Positions 32,367 to 45,259 are shown, counted from the first letter of the stretch. The stretch is 64,000 nucleotides of DNA from Agrostemma githago (GCA_958450325.1 OY288256.1:48874953-48938952); one strand, 5' to 3'. Program-made: numbers and translations. The notes: generated by a model from the sequence alone, not told the origin.

Positions 32367-35300
32367 TGTAATCCCCTAGAAAATATAACGCGATACAGTG
32401 GCGGAAACACTGTAGAGTCGGGATTAAAACACACTGTAACTATGTCTTAGTAAAATTAAAATGGTAAAGTCAAACAATAGGCCTTAAATAAAATGGCCAA
32501 AATTTAAAACAATCCACAAAAGGGGTTTGAACAATCCATAAGACATAATTATCAAAATAAACAAGCAGGATCCACACTGCTCGCTAGCCCACACCCGGAA
32601 CACGTATACCTGCCATGTTAAAACATAACAACCACAATCAGTGGGGAGCAACGTAAATGTTCTCCCAGCCGTATAACAGGCTTTTAAAACTGTAATTACT
32701 ATTATAGAAAAATAGTAACAAAACGGAAAACAGTAAAGTAGCATATTAAAAATAAGCTTTCAGCGAAAAACTTCACGTAATGAAACAATTTAAATAAAAT
32801 GGGTTTCCGAAGAAAACATAAAACCATTGCCAACCTGCAATTGAAAATATATCGATAATAATAAAATATTCAAAATGGCGTTATGGATAAGATTAGTGTA
32901 GAATCTAGACTTTCACTAGGACAATACCAGAAACTAGCTTCGAGAACTGTAGACTTAACTCATAACAGAATCCAGTCTCTAACTAGGCAACTCAACTATA
33001 ACAGGACTGCGTGCAGCGAGGTCCTGGTTTAAGTAGTGCATACCCCTCCTAGACAACAAATATGTCTAGTTCAGCTGATGGCGACTAACACGATGCGATA
33101 TCTAGCTTAAGGTCAAAACATACACTCTCCTGGGCGAAACTACGCCCAGTTCAACGACCAAATGTGCCCCAAATAGGCACACCGGCTTTATAGCTGATGG
33201 CAAAAACGTACATCTCAGACTATATTACTTTAAACCCACACTTATCCTTATTCCATAATTCAAAAACAAGCCATTATCGATATTTAAAGGATGTATTCAA
33301 TATAAACAATAAGAGAACAAAGGGAAAAGAAATCACTTCCCAAAAGAGGAAACTTTCTATTTTAAAAAACTTCTATTTTTAGAAACCTTACTAGAAATAG
33401 CATTATATAAAAATAGCAAAAATATTAGTTCATACTAATGCAACATTTTTAGTAAATGAGGTAGATTTACAAAACTAATACTTTCGGCCTTAACGGTATT
33501 AATTATTAAAGTGAGAACATTTGGGTTTATGAAAACATTAAAATATCGTACAAGTGTTATAAAGTCATTAAAAATGTCTTAAAAATTTTAATACTACTAA
33601 TTAGGGTGTTTTCAAAATTTATAAAACTAAAATTCCCTAATTATTATTAGTTTCGACAATACGATTATAAATAGGATTTTACGGCAAACGTTAAATAAAA
33701 TCTTTTAACGTCTTTTATTTAATTAAACCATTGAATATATTTAGAGTATGTTAAGGGATGATTTAACTCTTAAAGTTTCAGATTTAAATACTTTCAAAAT
33801 TGCTGGAAAAATAATTCTTTTATGTAAGACGAAGAATTTTAACGATAAAGCACAACTTGTCCGAAAATCAATAATTATTAATTAAAGACTTTAATAAATA
33901 GTACAAAAATTACGTAAAATAGTTAAAACATAATTATGGACATTCTATCCAGAAAATAAAATTTTCCAGAATCATAAAACTCGGTTTTTAAAGCGTTTTC
34001 CCGTTAATCGTCTAATCTCGACAATAACGATTAATAAAAATAGTAATTACAAAACGATTTAAGTATTAATATCCAAAAATTATTATTAAACTTAAAAATC
34101 ATGATTTTCCAGAATAAAAATTTTTCAGATTTTTTCCAAAATTCCAGATTTAACAAATTCCAACAAAATCGTCATTTAAACCCGTTTTCACAATTAACGA
34201 TTTCATTAATAAACTTATCGTTCCTAACATTTTATTAAGGCACTAAAAATCATAAAAATATATATTAATATGAAATCATCAGAATCACATTTTTTTCCAG
34301 ATTCAAACCAAAGGCCGGAATTCGAGAATTTAAACAACAAACACGGTTTTAACGATAAACGATGATTTAAAGTGATTAATTAATTCATCCACTTAAAAAT
34401 TCCTAAATATTATGAACAAATTCAGAAAATTCTATTTCACCAGAAAGTTTTACCACACCAAAAATCAGATTAAAATAAAATGTTTAGGTACTAGAACTAA
34501 AAATCGGCTTTTAATCGTTTTTGTCCGTAAACGGTAATAATTCAATAATCGATATTTAAAATATCAGAAAAATCCTAAATTATTATAAATTATCAAAAAT
34601 ATCAATTTTACAGAATATAAACATATATTACATGTTTAGGCCGAATATTATGATTTTACAAATTAATATGACGATTTAATCGTTAATCTCGTAAAAGCGA
34701 TAAAAATACCGAAACATGCAAATTTTCAACTTTTAAAAATATTTCTAGATTATATGACATACATATATTGTCAAAAATGAAATATAAAAAAAATACATGC
34801 AACTACACAATTAAAACCATGAAATACCGAGTAACATCGACGCTAACTTCAATCCAAATCCGAGTCTACGATATATTCGTCTTCTGCGGGACCGCTTCGG
34901 AACCTTAAAAAAACATGAATTCCATGGTATGAAAATACCATAATATCGCTGAAAAATTAAGGTGACAGCGATTGGAAAAGAAATCGATTAATACCTTAAC
35001 GAAGGAGACGGAAAGACGATTAATTTGGAGATGATAATGAGACGATCAAGACTCGATTTTGAGACAAATATTGGCTGGAATTACTGCTGAAAACCATGTC
35101 CAAAAGAGAGGAAATGAAGAGTATTTGCCTTGAATAAATTGGTGAATGAATGAATAAAAGAGTATGAAAGCTTTATGCATAAATGAGACTTTAAAATTGA
35201 TGAAAACAAGGCTACACTAACTTGATAAAACCAGCCAAATGAAGTGTGTATGGAGTATGAAAAGTTTGTTCTTAATTCACCCAAAATAAATGAGAAGAAA

Positions 35301-35859
35301 GAAATATCTAAAAGCTTAATCCATGTTATAATATAAAATGTAGTAAAAATGTAATGTAGTGTGTGACATGGGAGTCACGTCCACAAAATAAAAATGTGAG
35401 TCCAAATTAGTTGTAGATTGATAAAAATAAGGATCGTAAAATTATTAAAAGCATTTCAAAGCAATTCGAGTAAACTTCGCGTTGAAAAATAATTATTTAC
35501 GAAACTTCGTAATAAAATCGTTAAAGGCTAAATTTTCGTAAATAAAAATAAATCTTAGTTGAAAATATCATATAAATGTGTTTAGACATTTTTAGGAAAA
35601 GAAATAACTTAAATCCGAGCTTAAAATGTTGATCATAGAGAAATAGAATTTCTCGCGAATAAATAAATAGTTTACGATAAAAATCAAATAAATAGTTTAA
35701 AATAATTAAAATATTTTAATATAAAAATAAATATTATTTGACTCGAAAATAAAAAATAAAGCTTGGAAAAATGATGAAACAGAAGGCCGAAACATGATAG
35801 AGTTATGATGAAGTAATAGCAGAAAGGATAAAAGCGCTACGAAAATAGCGGGTGTTACA
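32367..35859 (-). mobile_element. Large solo LTR (3.5 kb) inside the Cassandra element
   Basis: It is bounded by TGTAATCCCC and GGGTGTTACA with a perfect duplication TTCTG (32,362-32,366 and 35,860-35,864). The left terminal 90 bp (CCGC or GGCGG-centred ACAGTGGCGGAAACACTGTA) is the reverse complement of the right end of the solo LTR at 37,770-42,577, and homology continues through about 33,250. AT-rich, no coding capacity, no primer site, no second LTR. The ends TGTAACACCC...GGGGATTACA resemble chromovirus-type LTRs, but without pol the family is uncertain. Confidence 0.8.
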
Positions 35860-36025
35860 TTCTGGGTCAGCGGTTGTGCTGCCAGGCGCAACGAGGACGT
35901 TGGGTTCTTCAAGTGGGAGTGATTGAAACACCCCACATTGACTGAAGATGTCCTATTTATGATCTTTGCTTAAAGAGATTTGAAATACTACTCATATCAA
36001 CAAAGTGCACTTTCTTTTCCGGTCA

Positions 36026-36116
36026 TCCATGCAAAAGAACTCCGCAGTTAAGCATGCTTGAGTGGGAGTAATCTTAGGATGGGTGACCTCCTGGAAAGAT
36101 TTCCGTGATGCGCATG
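36026..36116 (+). promoter_or_regulatory. 5S-rRNA-like internal promoter in the right Cassandra LTR
   Basis: GAACTCCGCAGTTAAGCATG and GGATGGGTGACCTCCTGG repeat the 5S-like segment of the left LTR. The C-box here is closer to real 5S rRNA than in the left copy. Confidence 0.88.
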
Positions 36117-36231
36117 AGTGAGGACAAAATGCGCTAGGAAGGACTTGTGTTGGTCTGTGGGACCAGTACAAAAGCCTGGCGAGGTACCGCGGTTAACATT
36201 TCTGGTCCTAGGATTGGGCCGGAGTGTTACA

Positions 36232-36932
36232 CCAGGCGCCTGAACACCAAGACGCCAGAGGGCCAACGCCTGAATTTCAGGCTGCCTGTCGTGTCGCACC
36301 TCATTCCTCCGCTATTGGACGACCTCAAGAGATAGAAATGGTTTCCTAAATCGGTCGTATCCTTTTCTAAAGCTAAAGAGCACGATACAAGCAAAATGCA
36401 CGAACGGAAATTCCATGGTTAGCGATGGACGATCAATTTTCGTCCATCCGATCCGCCGGACTTCGACATTTTTTTTCTTTGGGGGATAAGTTACCTCACC
36501 TAGGCGTGTTGTAGCCCTACACGACATTGTCAATAAAGCATAAAAAGTGGTCCATCTTTTTTTATTCCGCTTTGTACGTAAGCGTCAATATCCAAACACG
36601 ACTATACACTTCTGCAGTATTGCACACAAACTTGGTCAAAACATTTGGTCATCAAGCATTTTATACATGTGTCGAACGTGTTTTACACATTTCTAGTCAA
36701 ATGTTTTAATCGACGTTCTACTTGATCCATTTTTCGGATCAAACTAGCAAATTTTAAGCATCCTGAAAAACATTTCCGCGCTCTCGTTCACCCATAACGC
36801 ATTTAAAGCACCTTAATTCGCGACTCAACCATAAGCAAATCAACCCTGGAGTGTTTACGTGATTACGTGTTATCTAAGCTAACATTTCAGGACCACAACA
36901 AAAGTAAGTCGATCAAGCACAAGAATGTTCGC
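36232..36932. other. Intergenic region between PMD1 and PMD2, copy C
   Basis: Starts with the remaining promoter words (CCAGGCGCCTGAACACCAAG, CCAGAGGGCC) cut off by Cassandra, then the flank shared with 252-818 and 18,560-19,066. No gene. Confidence 0.55.
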
Positions 36933-37764
36933 TCAAATGAACAAGTATACAAATTGATATAAAACCGAGTTTACAAACAAGGGAGGACCCCTAGAGGCTG
37001 CCGCTACAGCCAATACAGGCTCACTGATGTTATCATCTAAACCTAGATCCTCTAGATCGAAAGTAGGAGACCCCATACCGTCATCTGCTGAACAACATAG
37101 ACCATCCAGCATGTCCACGATAGCCATCCTCGTACTGGGAACCTCTTCTGAAGGCCCGACTTCTTTAGAAACACCGGTAGCCCGATCCTCAGCTATGGCC
37201 TCAGTCTCAACCTCCGCCTCAACCTCAACCTCAGCCTCAAACCTAGCCTCGCCCTGTGTCGAGGTCTCAACCTGAAACCGGGCCATTTGTTCCCTCAAAC
37301 TAGCGTTCTCGATATCCCAAGCCCGCAAAGACTGGATCATACTAAGCTCAGCCGCCTTGAGCTCTACTACCCGCGCTCCCAACCGCGCTACCATGTCGGG
37401 AACGTACTGCAAAAGGCATACTATCCTTAGAGAAAAGACAAAAAAACAAGATAAACAACTAGCCTAAAACCACCTCCAAAAACAATACTTACCGATCAAG
37501 GCCCCGATGTGTCACAAGCCGAGGCAAGAGCCCTCCCGGATGCGTAGGCCCTGAAGTGGTTGACAGCCTACCATAACCGCTGATGGGTAGCCGACGAAAC
37601 CTGAACAATAAAACCAAACAAGTTAGCCAACAAAACCTAACCTACAAAAGCAACTTTAAAGCAAAACCACAAAAAGCATACCAGTACACCCTGTCGCGCA
37701 AATCCATCCCGGTCTCCAGCTCCTCCACGAAGCTGGGACGAAGAGGCTCAGGGAAGGCAACTTC
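36933..37764 (-). pseudogene. Antisense PMD2 gene, copy C, 3' exons
   Basis: The last exon (37,412-36,945) is open: MVARLGARVVELKAAELSMI (coiled coil), acidic repeats of A/E/V, then DLEDLGLDDNISEPVLAVAA. The preceding exon (about 37,605-37,493) and the start of the fifth exon (to 37,764, ending in the codons for PSFVEELE-type sequence) follow the plan of copy B. The gene continues at 42,578 after a 4.8-kb solo LTR that inserted in the fifth exon. It is a fragment of an already interrupted gene. Confidence 0.72.
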
Positions 37765-37769
37765 AGCCG

Positions 37770-40700
37770 TGTAAGACCCCTGATTTTATAAATTAAATTA
37801 ATTAAAAGTTATATTCGTATTTTTATTTTATTTACGATTTAACTCGTAATTCTTAAAATTATTATAAAACGAATTTATCGTTTAATCGTTTCAAACTCCT
37901 AAAATTCTATTTGTCTCGAAAACTCTTCTTATATTTAAAACATATTTTTATTTCTGTTTCAATTTATTTTAGGGTTATTTAACAACAATAATATCAACTA
38001 TAGGGCGTCTTCCAAAAATAATATCAATTTCAATAAATCCGAGAATAATACGTATTATTGGAGTAGTTAAACAAGAGTAATATAAGTAACTTTATAACCT
38101 GCTACATCAGGTCACCTAATTAATATTTAACCTGCTACTTATCCTCCATCCTCCTCCTTAGATGACGGATAACGGGTGAACTGTGTCGGGCCAGCTTCGT
38201 GTCAGGTCACTTTCGGGTTATAATAATCGGGTTGACTTCGGGTCGGGTCGGATAATTTCGGGTTCGGGTCATTCTCGGGTTTGCTGTTTTCAACCTTTTT
38301 AGGGATATCGACTAGTTTTCTATAATAATAGTCGGGTCAGTTTCGGGTTAGCTCGGGTCAAAATCATGCTTCAGTTCGGTTGTCGGGTCGGTTTCAGTTT
38401 GGCTTATTCGGGTCGGGTCATTTTTCTCAAGTCTACTCCTCCTTACTCTTCTCCTTCATCCTCTCTCTCCATTACCGTTCATCCTTCTTCCGTTTTTTTT
38501 CTATAAGTTTCGTTTAGATTAACGTGTTGATTTTGGTGTAGGATTGTGTTGTTAGTCAGATTTGGTGAGGTTGAAGGAAGAGGAAAACCGAAGACGTTAA
38601 TGGCGTTTAATGTCTCGTATACTGAGTAAGTGAAAAAGAGTGAACAAATTAAAGGCGAAAAAGCAAGGTGAATGAGTTCTATCGTTAACTGGTCATCTAT
38701 ACTACTCTGATTTAATTATTTCAAAAATATGTATTATTCTCAGATTTATTAAAATTGGAATTATTTTCGGAAGACGCTTTATAGTTGGTATTATTGCCGT
38801 TAAATAAAATTAAAGGTGAAAAAGAAAGGTGGAAGGGTTCTACAGGTAACCGGTCACCCATACTACTCTCGTTTAACTACTTCAATAATACGTATTATTC
38901 TCAGATTTATTAAAATTGATATTATTTTTGGAAGACGCCCTATAGTTGGTATTATTGTTGTTAAATAACCCTTTATTTTATACATTTAATTTAATTCTGA
39001 TCGAAAGTCTATTTCGACGATCTAAATTCTAAATTCTTTTTATTTATTTATATTTAGGCTCGAATTTCTATTTTTTTGGCTCGAAGTTCATTTATATTAA
39101 GTTTCGTCAAAACATTTATTAAATTCTCCTCGAGAAATCAATTTAATTCAATTTATCGAAAAATTATTATTTATCGGGAGATACTCTAATTATTTATTTC
39201 TATAAACTTCGTTTCCGTCTCGAATATTTGATTTACTCATTTTATTAGTCGACCCAATTATTTATTAATTTTCTTTTTGACACGTTTTAATTCGATTCGT
39301 GGGTCAGTCAACCTATCGTTACGGAATTTGTCTCTTACCCGATTTATTTAAATTAATCCGTATACGATGTATACTTATTGTCTCGGAATCGGTACACTTT
39401 TTCTTTGGTGAGTTGAATTCAACCCACATGATTTACTTCATTTTCTAATTCCCTTGTTTTCTTATTATACGTACACCCCCTTTCTAACATTCACTCCCTC
39501 AACCTTTTCATATCAGCCCACCGCTTCATTTTGTTCCACCTCCCTTCATCATTCATTTCCTTTTTTTTTCCCTGGCTTTACCTCTTCGTCCCCCTCTTCG
39601 TTTTCCCTCATTTTCTTCTTCTTTTGCGTTCATCCATCATCATCTAACTCGTTCGCTGCTGCTCTTACTGCTGTTGGTCGTTGTATCGGTTTTGGTCGGT
39701 TTCCGATGTTGTTGTTTCGTGGTCTTCTCCTTTCAGTTGTTTCGATTTTTCCTGCTGCCTCTTTGTCGACTAATTCCGTCAATTGGTAATTCCTTTCCCC
39801 TTCTTCTTTTCACGTCTTCCTCCTCTATTTCGATGTTGCTCTGATGTCTTTCCGTTGTGCTGCTGCTATCACGTGTTGTTGTTGCTGCGTGCTGCTGTTT
39901 TTTTTCTTCTCCTTCTTCCTTTCTTCTTTTTCCCTCCTTCGTTCTCTGTCGTTTTTTCGGTTGTTGCTTTGTGTTAATTCCGTTTTGACGTGTTTGGCCC
40001 ATGTCTCCTACGCCCTTCTCTGTTTACGTTCGTTTTCGGTCTCGGTTCAGTCTTCGTTTGCTGTCATCAGTTCCTGGTTCGAATCTGATTTTCTGCAGTC
40101 ACATTTGTTGTTGTTGTCACTGTTTTGACGCTGCTGGTGGGCGTGGTTTATTACTTCGTTTCGGTCCTTCGTGTGTCGTTGATTCATGGTCGTAGTTCTT
40201 CTTCTTCCTTTTTCCAATTGACGATTATTGCTGCTGCTTATCGTGTTGGTTGATGTTCCTGTACTGTTTCTGTCACATTACAGCTGTTGTTTGCTATTCA
40301 ATTCCTTCTTCTTTTCTTTTTATCCTTCGTTCCTTCTTCTTTCCCCTCTCCGTTCCAATGGTGTACCTGCTGGTATTAGTCGTGATTCTGTTTTCGTTCC
40401 CGCTTTTATATTCATTTAACTTGATTCCTTATCGAGGCTATTTTGGTCAATCTCGATCTATTCTCTTTCAATTTGTTTTATGATCTTCATTCAGCTGCTT
40501 TCCCTTGTCGTTCTGTGTTATCTATATTCATTTCCAACAGTCCTTATTCCGATTTCTCTTTTTCTGTTTCTTTTTGTCTATTTCCCTTATTCTTCTTTCC
40601 TTTGTTCGATTCTAATTCGTACGTTCCCGTCTCTTCATATTTTCGATTTGATTCAGCCTTGAAGCCTTATTGAAGAACATGTCTGGTGATCTTCAGAGTG

Positions 40701-42577
40701 GAAGATTTGGGCTAGGACTTTTAAGAGAGGCTAGTACGTGATCGTGTTGGTATCGTCTCAAGGTAACTTTAGGACGTTACTCGATTTTATATTGTATGTT
40801 TGAGTAGTAGTATGTAGTAAATATTTTAACTTCGGTTTTCAAATTTTAGCTATATATTATTGCTAATTATATTAATTTTAAATTGTATGCCTTATCAATA
40901 GTTTTACGACCTTCGATATCGTTTTATAAATCATTAGTAATTTTATTATTAATGATCGTTATAATATTTTGTTGTTTATCGTGACATTAGTAACTAAATA
41001 ATATTGATTTCATATTTTCTTCATATTTCGTTAATTTATAATTTTAACTCAAAATCGTATTTTTATATTATAATCGAGGTTTGTATACTTATTTAATAAA
41101 TTAATTTCGTTTTACGATTTATACTAATAAATGAGAAAGTTTTAAATACATTTTTAGTCGAGACTATTTTCCCTTAAATTTCTCATTTGTCTACGATTGA
41201 TTATTTTTAGTAAAATCAGTATTATTTATTGATAAAATCTATTTGCTAAAATTAATTTGAAAGATTTATAAAATCTCGTTTCATTTATAAAATCCGTCGA
41301 CTCTATTAATTTTGATATCATTTTTTTAAAACATCTCTTTTCTAAAATTTATAGTCTTAACTCGATTTCCTAATTATTTATAAAATACTATATATTGATT
41401 TATTATATTTTATTATATACTTTGAGTAACGAATTTAGACATATAATAAAGTTACGATAACGACGATAATAATAAAATGTTATTTCGTTAGAAATGCTAT
41501 TTTTAATACATTTCACATATTTTAATAACTTACGTATTTTCTGTAACAATATTTCTATTTTAAGCAAGTTTCTAAAATTAGTAAGTTTCTATTTATAGAA
41601 AGTATCCCCTTTTATATAAAATGTTTATTCCTTTTATCCATATAATTTATATTGATTATAGCTCTTGTATTTATCGATAATGGTTGTTTTGGAGTTATGG
41701 AATAAGAACAAGTGCGGGGTTAGAGTAATATATTCTGGGGTTTACGTTTTTTCCATCAACTATAAGGCTGGTATGTCTTTATGGGGCACACTGGTTGTTG
41801 AACCGAGCATATATGGTGTTCGGGAGTGTGTGTAAATTTTGACCTTAAACTTGTGCCTCGCAGTGTAAGACGCCGTCGGGTTGAATTGAGTATTTATGGT
41901 GCTGGGGAGGGGTGTGCATATTATCTTAAACTAGAGCCACACATTTTTAAGTCGTCGTCCTATTATGGTTGAGTAGCCTTATTAGAGATCGAAGTTTGAT
42001 TTGTTTGAACTAAGTTCTCGAAGCTAGTTTTTAGTATTGTCCTAGTGAAAGTCTAGCCGTCGACACTAATCCTATCCATAACGTCATTTTGAATATTTTT
42101 ATTATTATCGATACATTTTGGTTTGCAGGGTGGCAAATATTTGAAGTTTTCCTCAGAAAACTTGTTCGGTTTTTATTGTTCCAATATTTTAAGTTTTACT
42201 GAAAACTTATTTTATTATATCGTTTTAATGTTTTCTCATTTTAAATATTTTGATATAATAATACTATTATTTTTCCATATGATATAATTTGGCTGGGAGA
42301 ACGTCCGAGTTACTCCCCACTGACGTGGCTGTTATATTTATAACATGACAGGTATTTGCTGCTGGGTTTTGGGTGGGAGCTAGCGAGTAGCGTGGATCCT
42401 ACTCTTTCTTCATTCTTGTAATTTATGGATTTGTATAAACCCGGTTGGAGATTTTACTTTTAGCGTTTATATTGACTTACCATTTATTTTAATAAGACAT
42501 AGTTTGTCAGTGTGTTTTAATCCCAACTCTACAGTGTTTCCGCCACTGTATTGCGTTAGAATTTCTAGGGGATTACA
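37770..42577 (+). mobile_element. Large solo LTR (4.8 kb including a nested MITE) inside PMD2 copy C
   Basis: Starts TGTAAGACCCC and ends GGGGATTACA, with a perfect duplication AGCCG (37,765-37,769 and 42,578-42,582). The uninterrupted site is seen in copy B (TTAGCCGCATCCACC near 19,870). Without the nested 1,000-bp MITE it is about 3.8 kb, comparable to the inverted relative at 32,367-35,859, with which it shares its last ~1 kb. 39,420-40,680 is strongly pyrimidine-rich on this strand (TTC/TTTC runs), like a transcribed leader; several open frames there are compositional. No primer site or pol. Confidence 0.8.
37972..38971. mobile_element. Mutator-like MITE, 1,000 bp, 9-bp target duplication
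   Basis: Long terminal inverted repeats begin GGGTTATTTAACAACAATAA and extend about 100 bp through GGCGTCTTCC and GAGAATAATACGTATTATT. Flanks TTTATTTTA (37,963-37,971 and 38,972-38,980) are identical, and 9 bp is the duplication length of Mutator-like elements. The right arm is present twice in tandem (about 38,650-38,810 and 38,815-38,971). 38,170-38,430 is an array of TCGGGT words. No coding capacity. Confidence 0.9.
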
Positions 42578-43599
42578 AGCCGCATCCACCTTAGCAACGT
42601 CAAAGGGAAGTTTACGGGCTGATCCGGCCTGCTAGAACAAAAGCAGACCATCTCAAAATACGGCAAACTCAAACCCGATAGCAGAAAAAAAACAAAAAAA
42701 AACAAAGAACAACCAAACACTTACCACGATGCGGTGACAAGGCAACCGCTGACAGACATGAGACACGTACAAGGCACCGGGCACCAGTAACGCCTCGCCT
42801 CCCTCACCATCCTTATCCTCGCGGGCCCAACCATAATCGAAGGCCTAAACATTGTCTGGGAGGGTCAACCGGGACCCTAAACTCGTCGTAGGGGCACTGG
42901 CGGACTAGCCTCTCCCTGAAATACCAAACTAGGCGGAATAGCGCGGGGAGGAACGTCCTCCTGTAGCTTCTCGTCCTCAACTCTACTCCCACATACTTGG
43001 GCAAACCCTCATAGTTGGCCCAAGGACGGGCCATAAACTGCAAAACCCAAACATATATTGCATCTCAAAACTCCTAACCTTGGGGGCTACCTAAGAAAGC
43101 AAATGAAAGAAGCCTTACATCCTCGAGATGTAGCTGGTTCACCGGCACGTTCTCCGTCGAATAGTAGCCCGTAGTCATCTTGGTGTGAGCCAACCTCCAC
43201 TCGATCCCAGTCGAGAACCTAGCTGGGGGAACCAGAACCGTCTTAGGGGCCAAACATGGAAAGTAAGAAAATATCCGGCCTTCAAAACCCGAGACACCGT
43301 CAACAAAAAAAAAACAAAAACCAACAAAATCAAACTAGATGCAAGTTCAGTAAATAACCTCCAGCACGAGAGCTGGACCCACGATGGGTATGGCTGAGTC
43401 GGAGGCCACCCTCTACGGCCTCACCATAGCCTGCAAACAGCGAGTCATCTCCGCAAAATCTACCGTCACCCAATCAAAACGACCCAGCTGACTCAAGTCA
43501 GCCAGAAAAGGCAAAATCGTAGTACTAAACCTTTCGCCCTTGTCCGAGAAGTGGGTCGAACCTAGGAAATACCACAACCATAGACGGGCACATGCACCA
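42578..43599 (-). pseudogene. Antisense PMD2 gene, copy C, 5' exons (truncated)
   Basis: Exons follow copy B: fifth exon remainder to about 42,640; fourth about 43,039-42,725 (FMARPWANYEGLPKYVGVEL, FRLVWYFRERLVRQCPYDEF); third about 43,282-43,125; second from 43,360 upward, cut at 43,599 by the Athila-like LTR. The PMD core, which would lie further upstream, is therefore displaced beyond the nested elements, probably outside the window. Several frame shifts. Confidence 0.7.
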
Positions 43600-45238
43600 T
43601 GATAAGTGTGTTATGTAGTGCTTATTTCTTGTGTTTGGTCCCGGTTTCTCTTGTGGAATCGCTCTTTAGAGCGGTTTCGAGGCTACTTACGCTTTTTTAA
43701 GCTTGTTTTAGGTTCCTTTGGCCTAACTTGGAGAAATGGAACGATTCCGACTCGTTTCTGATGCATATGAAGCCAATGAAGAGAAGCGACGATGACTCGG
43801 TGGCTTAGACTCGATCCCGAGTCCCTTGGAGCCCATTCCCGAGCACCGAGAGTCGATAAGAAGCCTAGAAAGAGCAAGTAAGGACCTACGTGACCGTATT
43901 TGAAGCCTACATGGCCTTCCCGGTCGGGACCATGACCTTCCCGGTCGGGACGAAGTGAGACGACAAACAGGATCCCCTGACAGGCCTTCCCGATCGGAAC
44001 CATGTCCTTCCCGGTCGGGACCATGTCCTTCCCGGTCGGGACCATGTCCTTCCCGGTCGGGATCTACTTCTTCTTGGCCGGGATGAGCCCAGCACAGCTC
44101 GTCTTCATTTCTTTCATCTCCTTCACTCGTGAAACCCTATATATACCCCCTCTTGTATTGTTTTAAGCACACTACATTAGACAAAACCCTAGATAGAGAT
44201 CCTTCATCATTAGCTTAGTTTCTCATTAATATTTCCTTAATCTTTTGTTAATCTTAGTTTACTCTTAGCAATTACTCTTGTATTATTGGAATTCTTGAAG
44301 ATTTCTATCAAGATTGACAACCTTGGTGAATTTATTTTGGGTTTTCTCTATATATGCAAGTTTCCATCTTTTCATCTCCTTTGTAGTTTGGTATAATCCC
44401 TCTCTTCTCTCTTCTCTTAATCTTTCATTGTTAATCAAGTTTTATTCTTTATCACTTGTTTATTGTTCATCTTTGTTGTTCTTCATCATGAATGTTTGGA
44501 TGCTTGTGTTGATTTCTCTTGTTTCTGTTAGTGTTAGTTTAGATATGAGTGAATAGACTCTTTGTGGGGTTAGTAGGGGAATTAGGTGTTGTTTATGGGT
44601 GATTAGGGTTTGATTGTGGGTAAAGGTGGAACCTTTGTTGCTAGTCACTTGTTAAGCATACCATTTGTTTGATGAAATGCTTGTTAGAGTAGTAGTGGTC
44701 ATGCTTCTTTTGCTTGTTTCCTCCTTCTCTTTGTATGGTTGATTGGTGGTTGAATCCTCTTGTATTGGGTAGCATCTTGCATGAGTATTCGGGTTTGTCT
44801 TTAACGCGAGAGCGCGGATTTACCTTAATGACTAAGTGAAACCCACACCCTCGTTTTCCCCACTTGGCATATACACCTATGAACCCGACTTAACCCTACT
44901 CTTTCCTTATTTGATTTCTTCATCATCTTAGTCATTGTTCTTCTTACTTGTTTTTTGGAATTAGCTTTAGTTAAAACATTTAATTCATTTAGTTTATGTC
45001 ATCATCATCCTAGTTTGTTTACTCTTGTTTAGTTTAGTATTAGTTTGTTTGTTGCCTCCTAGTAATCAATTCTTGTCAATTCTCCTCCCTTTATGTTTTT
45101 GTGACTTAGTCTTCTGTTGTAGGCGAACTCTAGTCTAGACCGTTTTCCGTCCTTGTAGTTCGACCCGACTTCCCTAGCTACCTTGTTAGGAATAGTTGGT
45201 TTACTTGGTGTCGGGATTCACGACAAATCCTACCATCA
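43600..45238 (+). mobile_element. 5' LTR of an Athila-like Ty3/gypsy element
   Basis: Starts TGATAAGTGTG, ends CCTACCATCA (1,639 bp), followed by an Athila-type primer site and a gag start. A TATA box TATATATA is at 44,138-44,145. Directly upstream (43,912-44,085) are five copies, some imperfect, of a 20-bp word CCTTCCCGGTCGGGACCATG. The element inserted in PMD2 copy C; its own interior is cut at 45,740 by element H, so its 3' part should lie to the right of the window and its duplication cannot be seen. Confidence 0.88.
44138..44145 (+). promoter_or_regulatory. TATA box of the Athila-like LTR
   Basis: TATATATA in AACCCTATATATACCCCC, about 55 bp after the 20-bp word array. A leader with ACTACATTAGACAAAACCC follows. 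Confidence 0.7.
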
Positions 45239-45259
45239 ATTTGGCGCCGTTGCCGGGGA
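45239..45259 (+). promoter_or_regulatory. Primer-binding site (tRNA-Asp type)
   Basis: ATTTGGCGCCGTTGCCGGGG immediately follows the LTR end. This is the well-known primer site of Athila elements. Confidence 0.9.

Larger units (their letters stand above)
32001..36231 (+). mobile_element. Cassandra TRIM retrotransposon with 5S-rRNA-like LTRs (interrupted)
   Basis: Two 308-bp direct LTRs (32,001-32,308 and 35,924-36,231) begin TGAAACACCCCACATTGA and end GGTGTTACA / AGTGTTACA. The left one is followed by TGGTATCAGAGC, the initiator-Met primer site. Each LTR contains about 85 bp of 5S rRNA sequence. The target duplication is CCAGA / CCAGG (one mismatch). After removing the nested solo LTR the element is about 730 bp, has no coding capacity and an internal domain of only ~120 bp, all typical of Cassandra, a TRIM family whose LTRs carry a 5S-derived RNA polymerase III promoter. 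The site before insertion is preserved in copy B near 18,335. Confidence 0.93.

Noticed and set aside
39454..40673. Several overlapping open frames of 60-111 residues on the plus strand
   Set aside because: They lie in a pyrimidine-rich tract of a solo LTR; the predicted peptides are low-complexity F/S/L strings in several frames at once.
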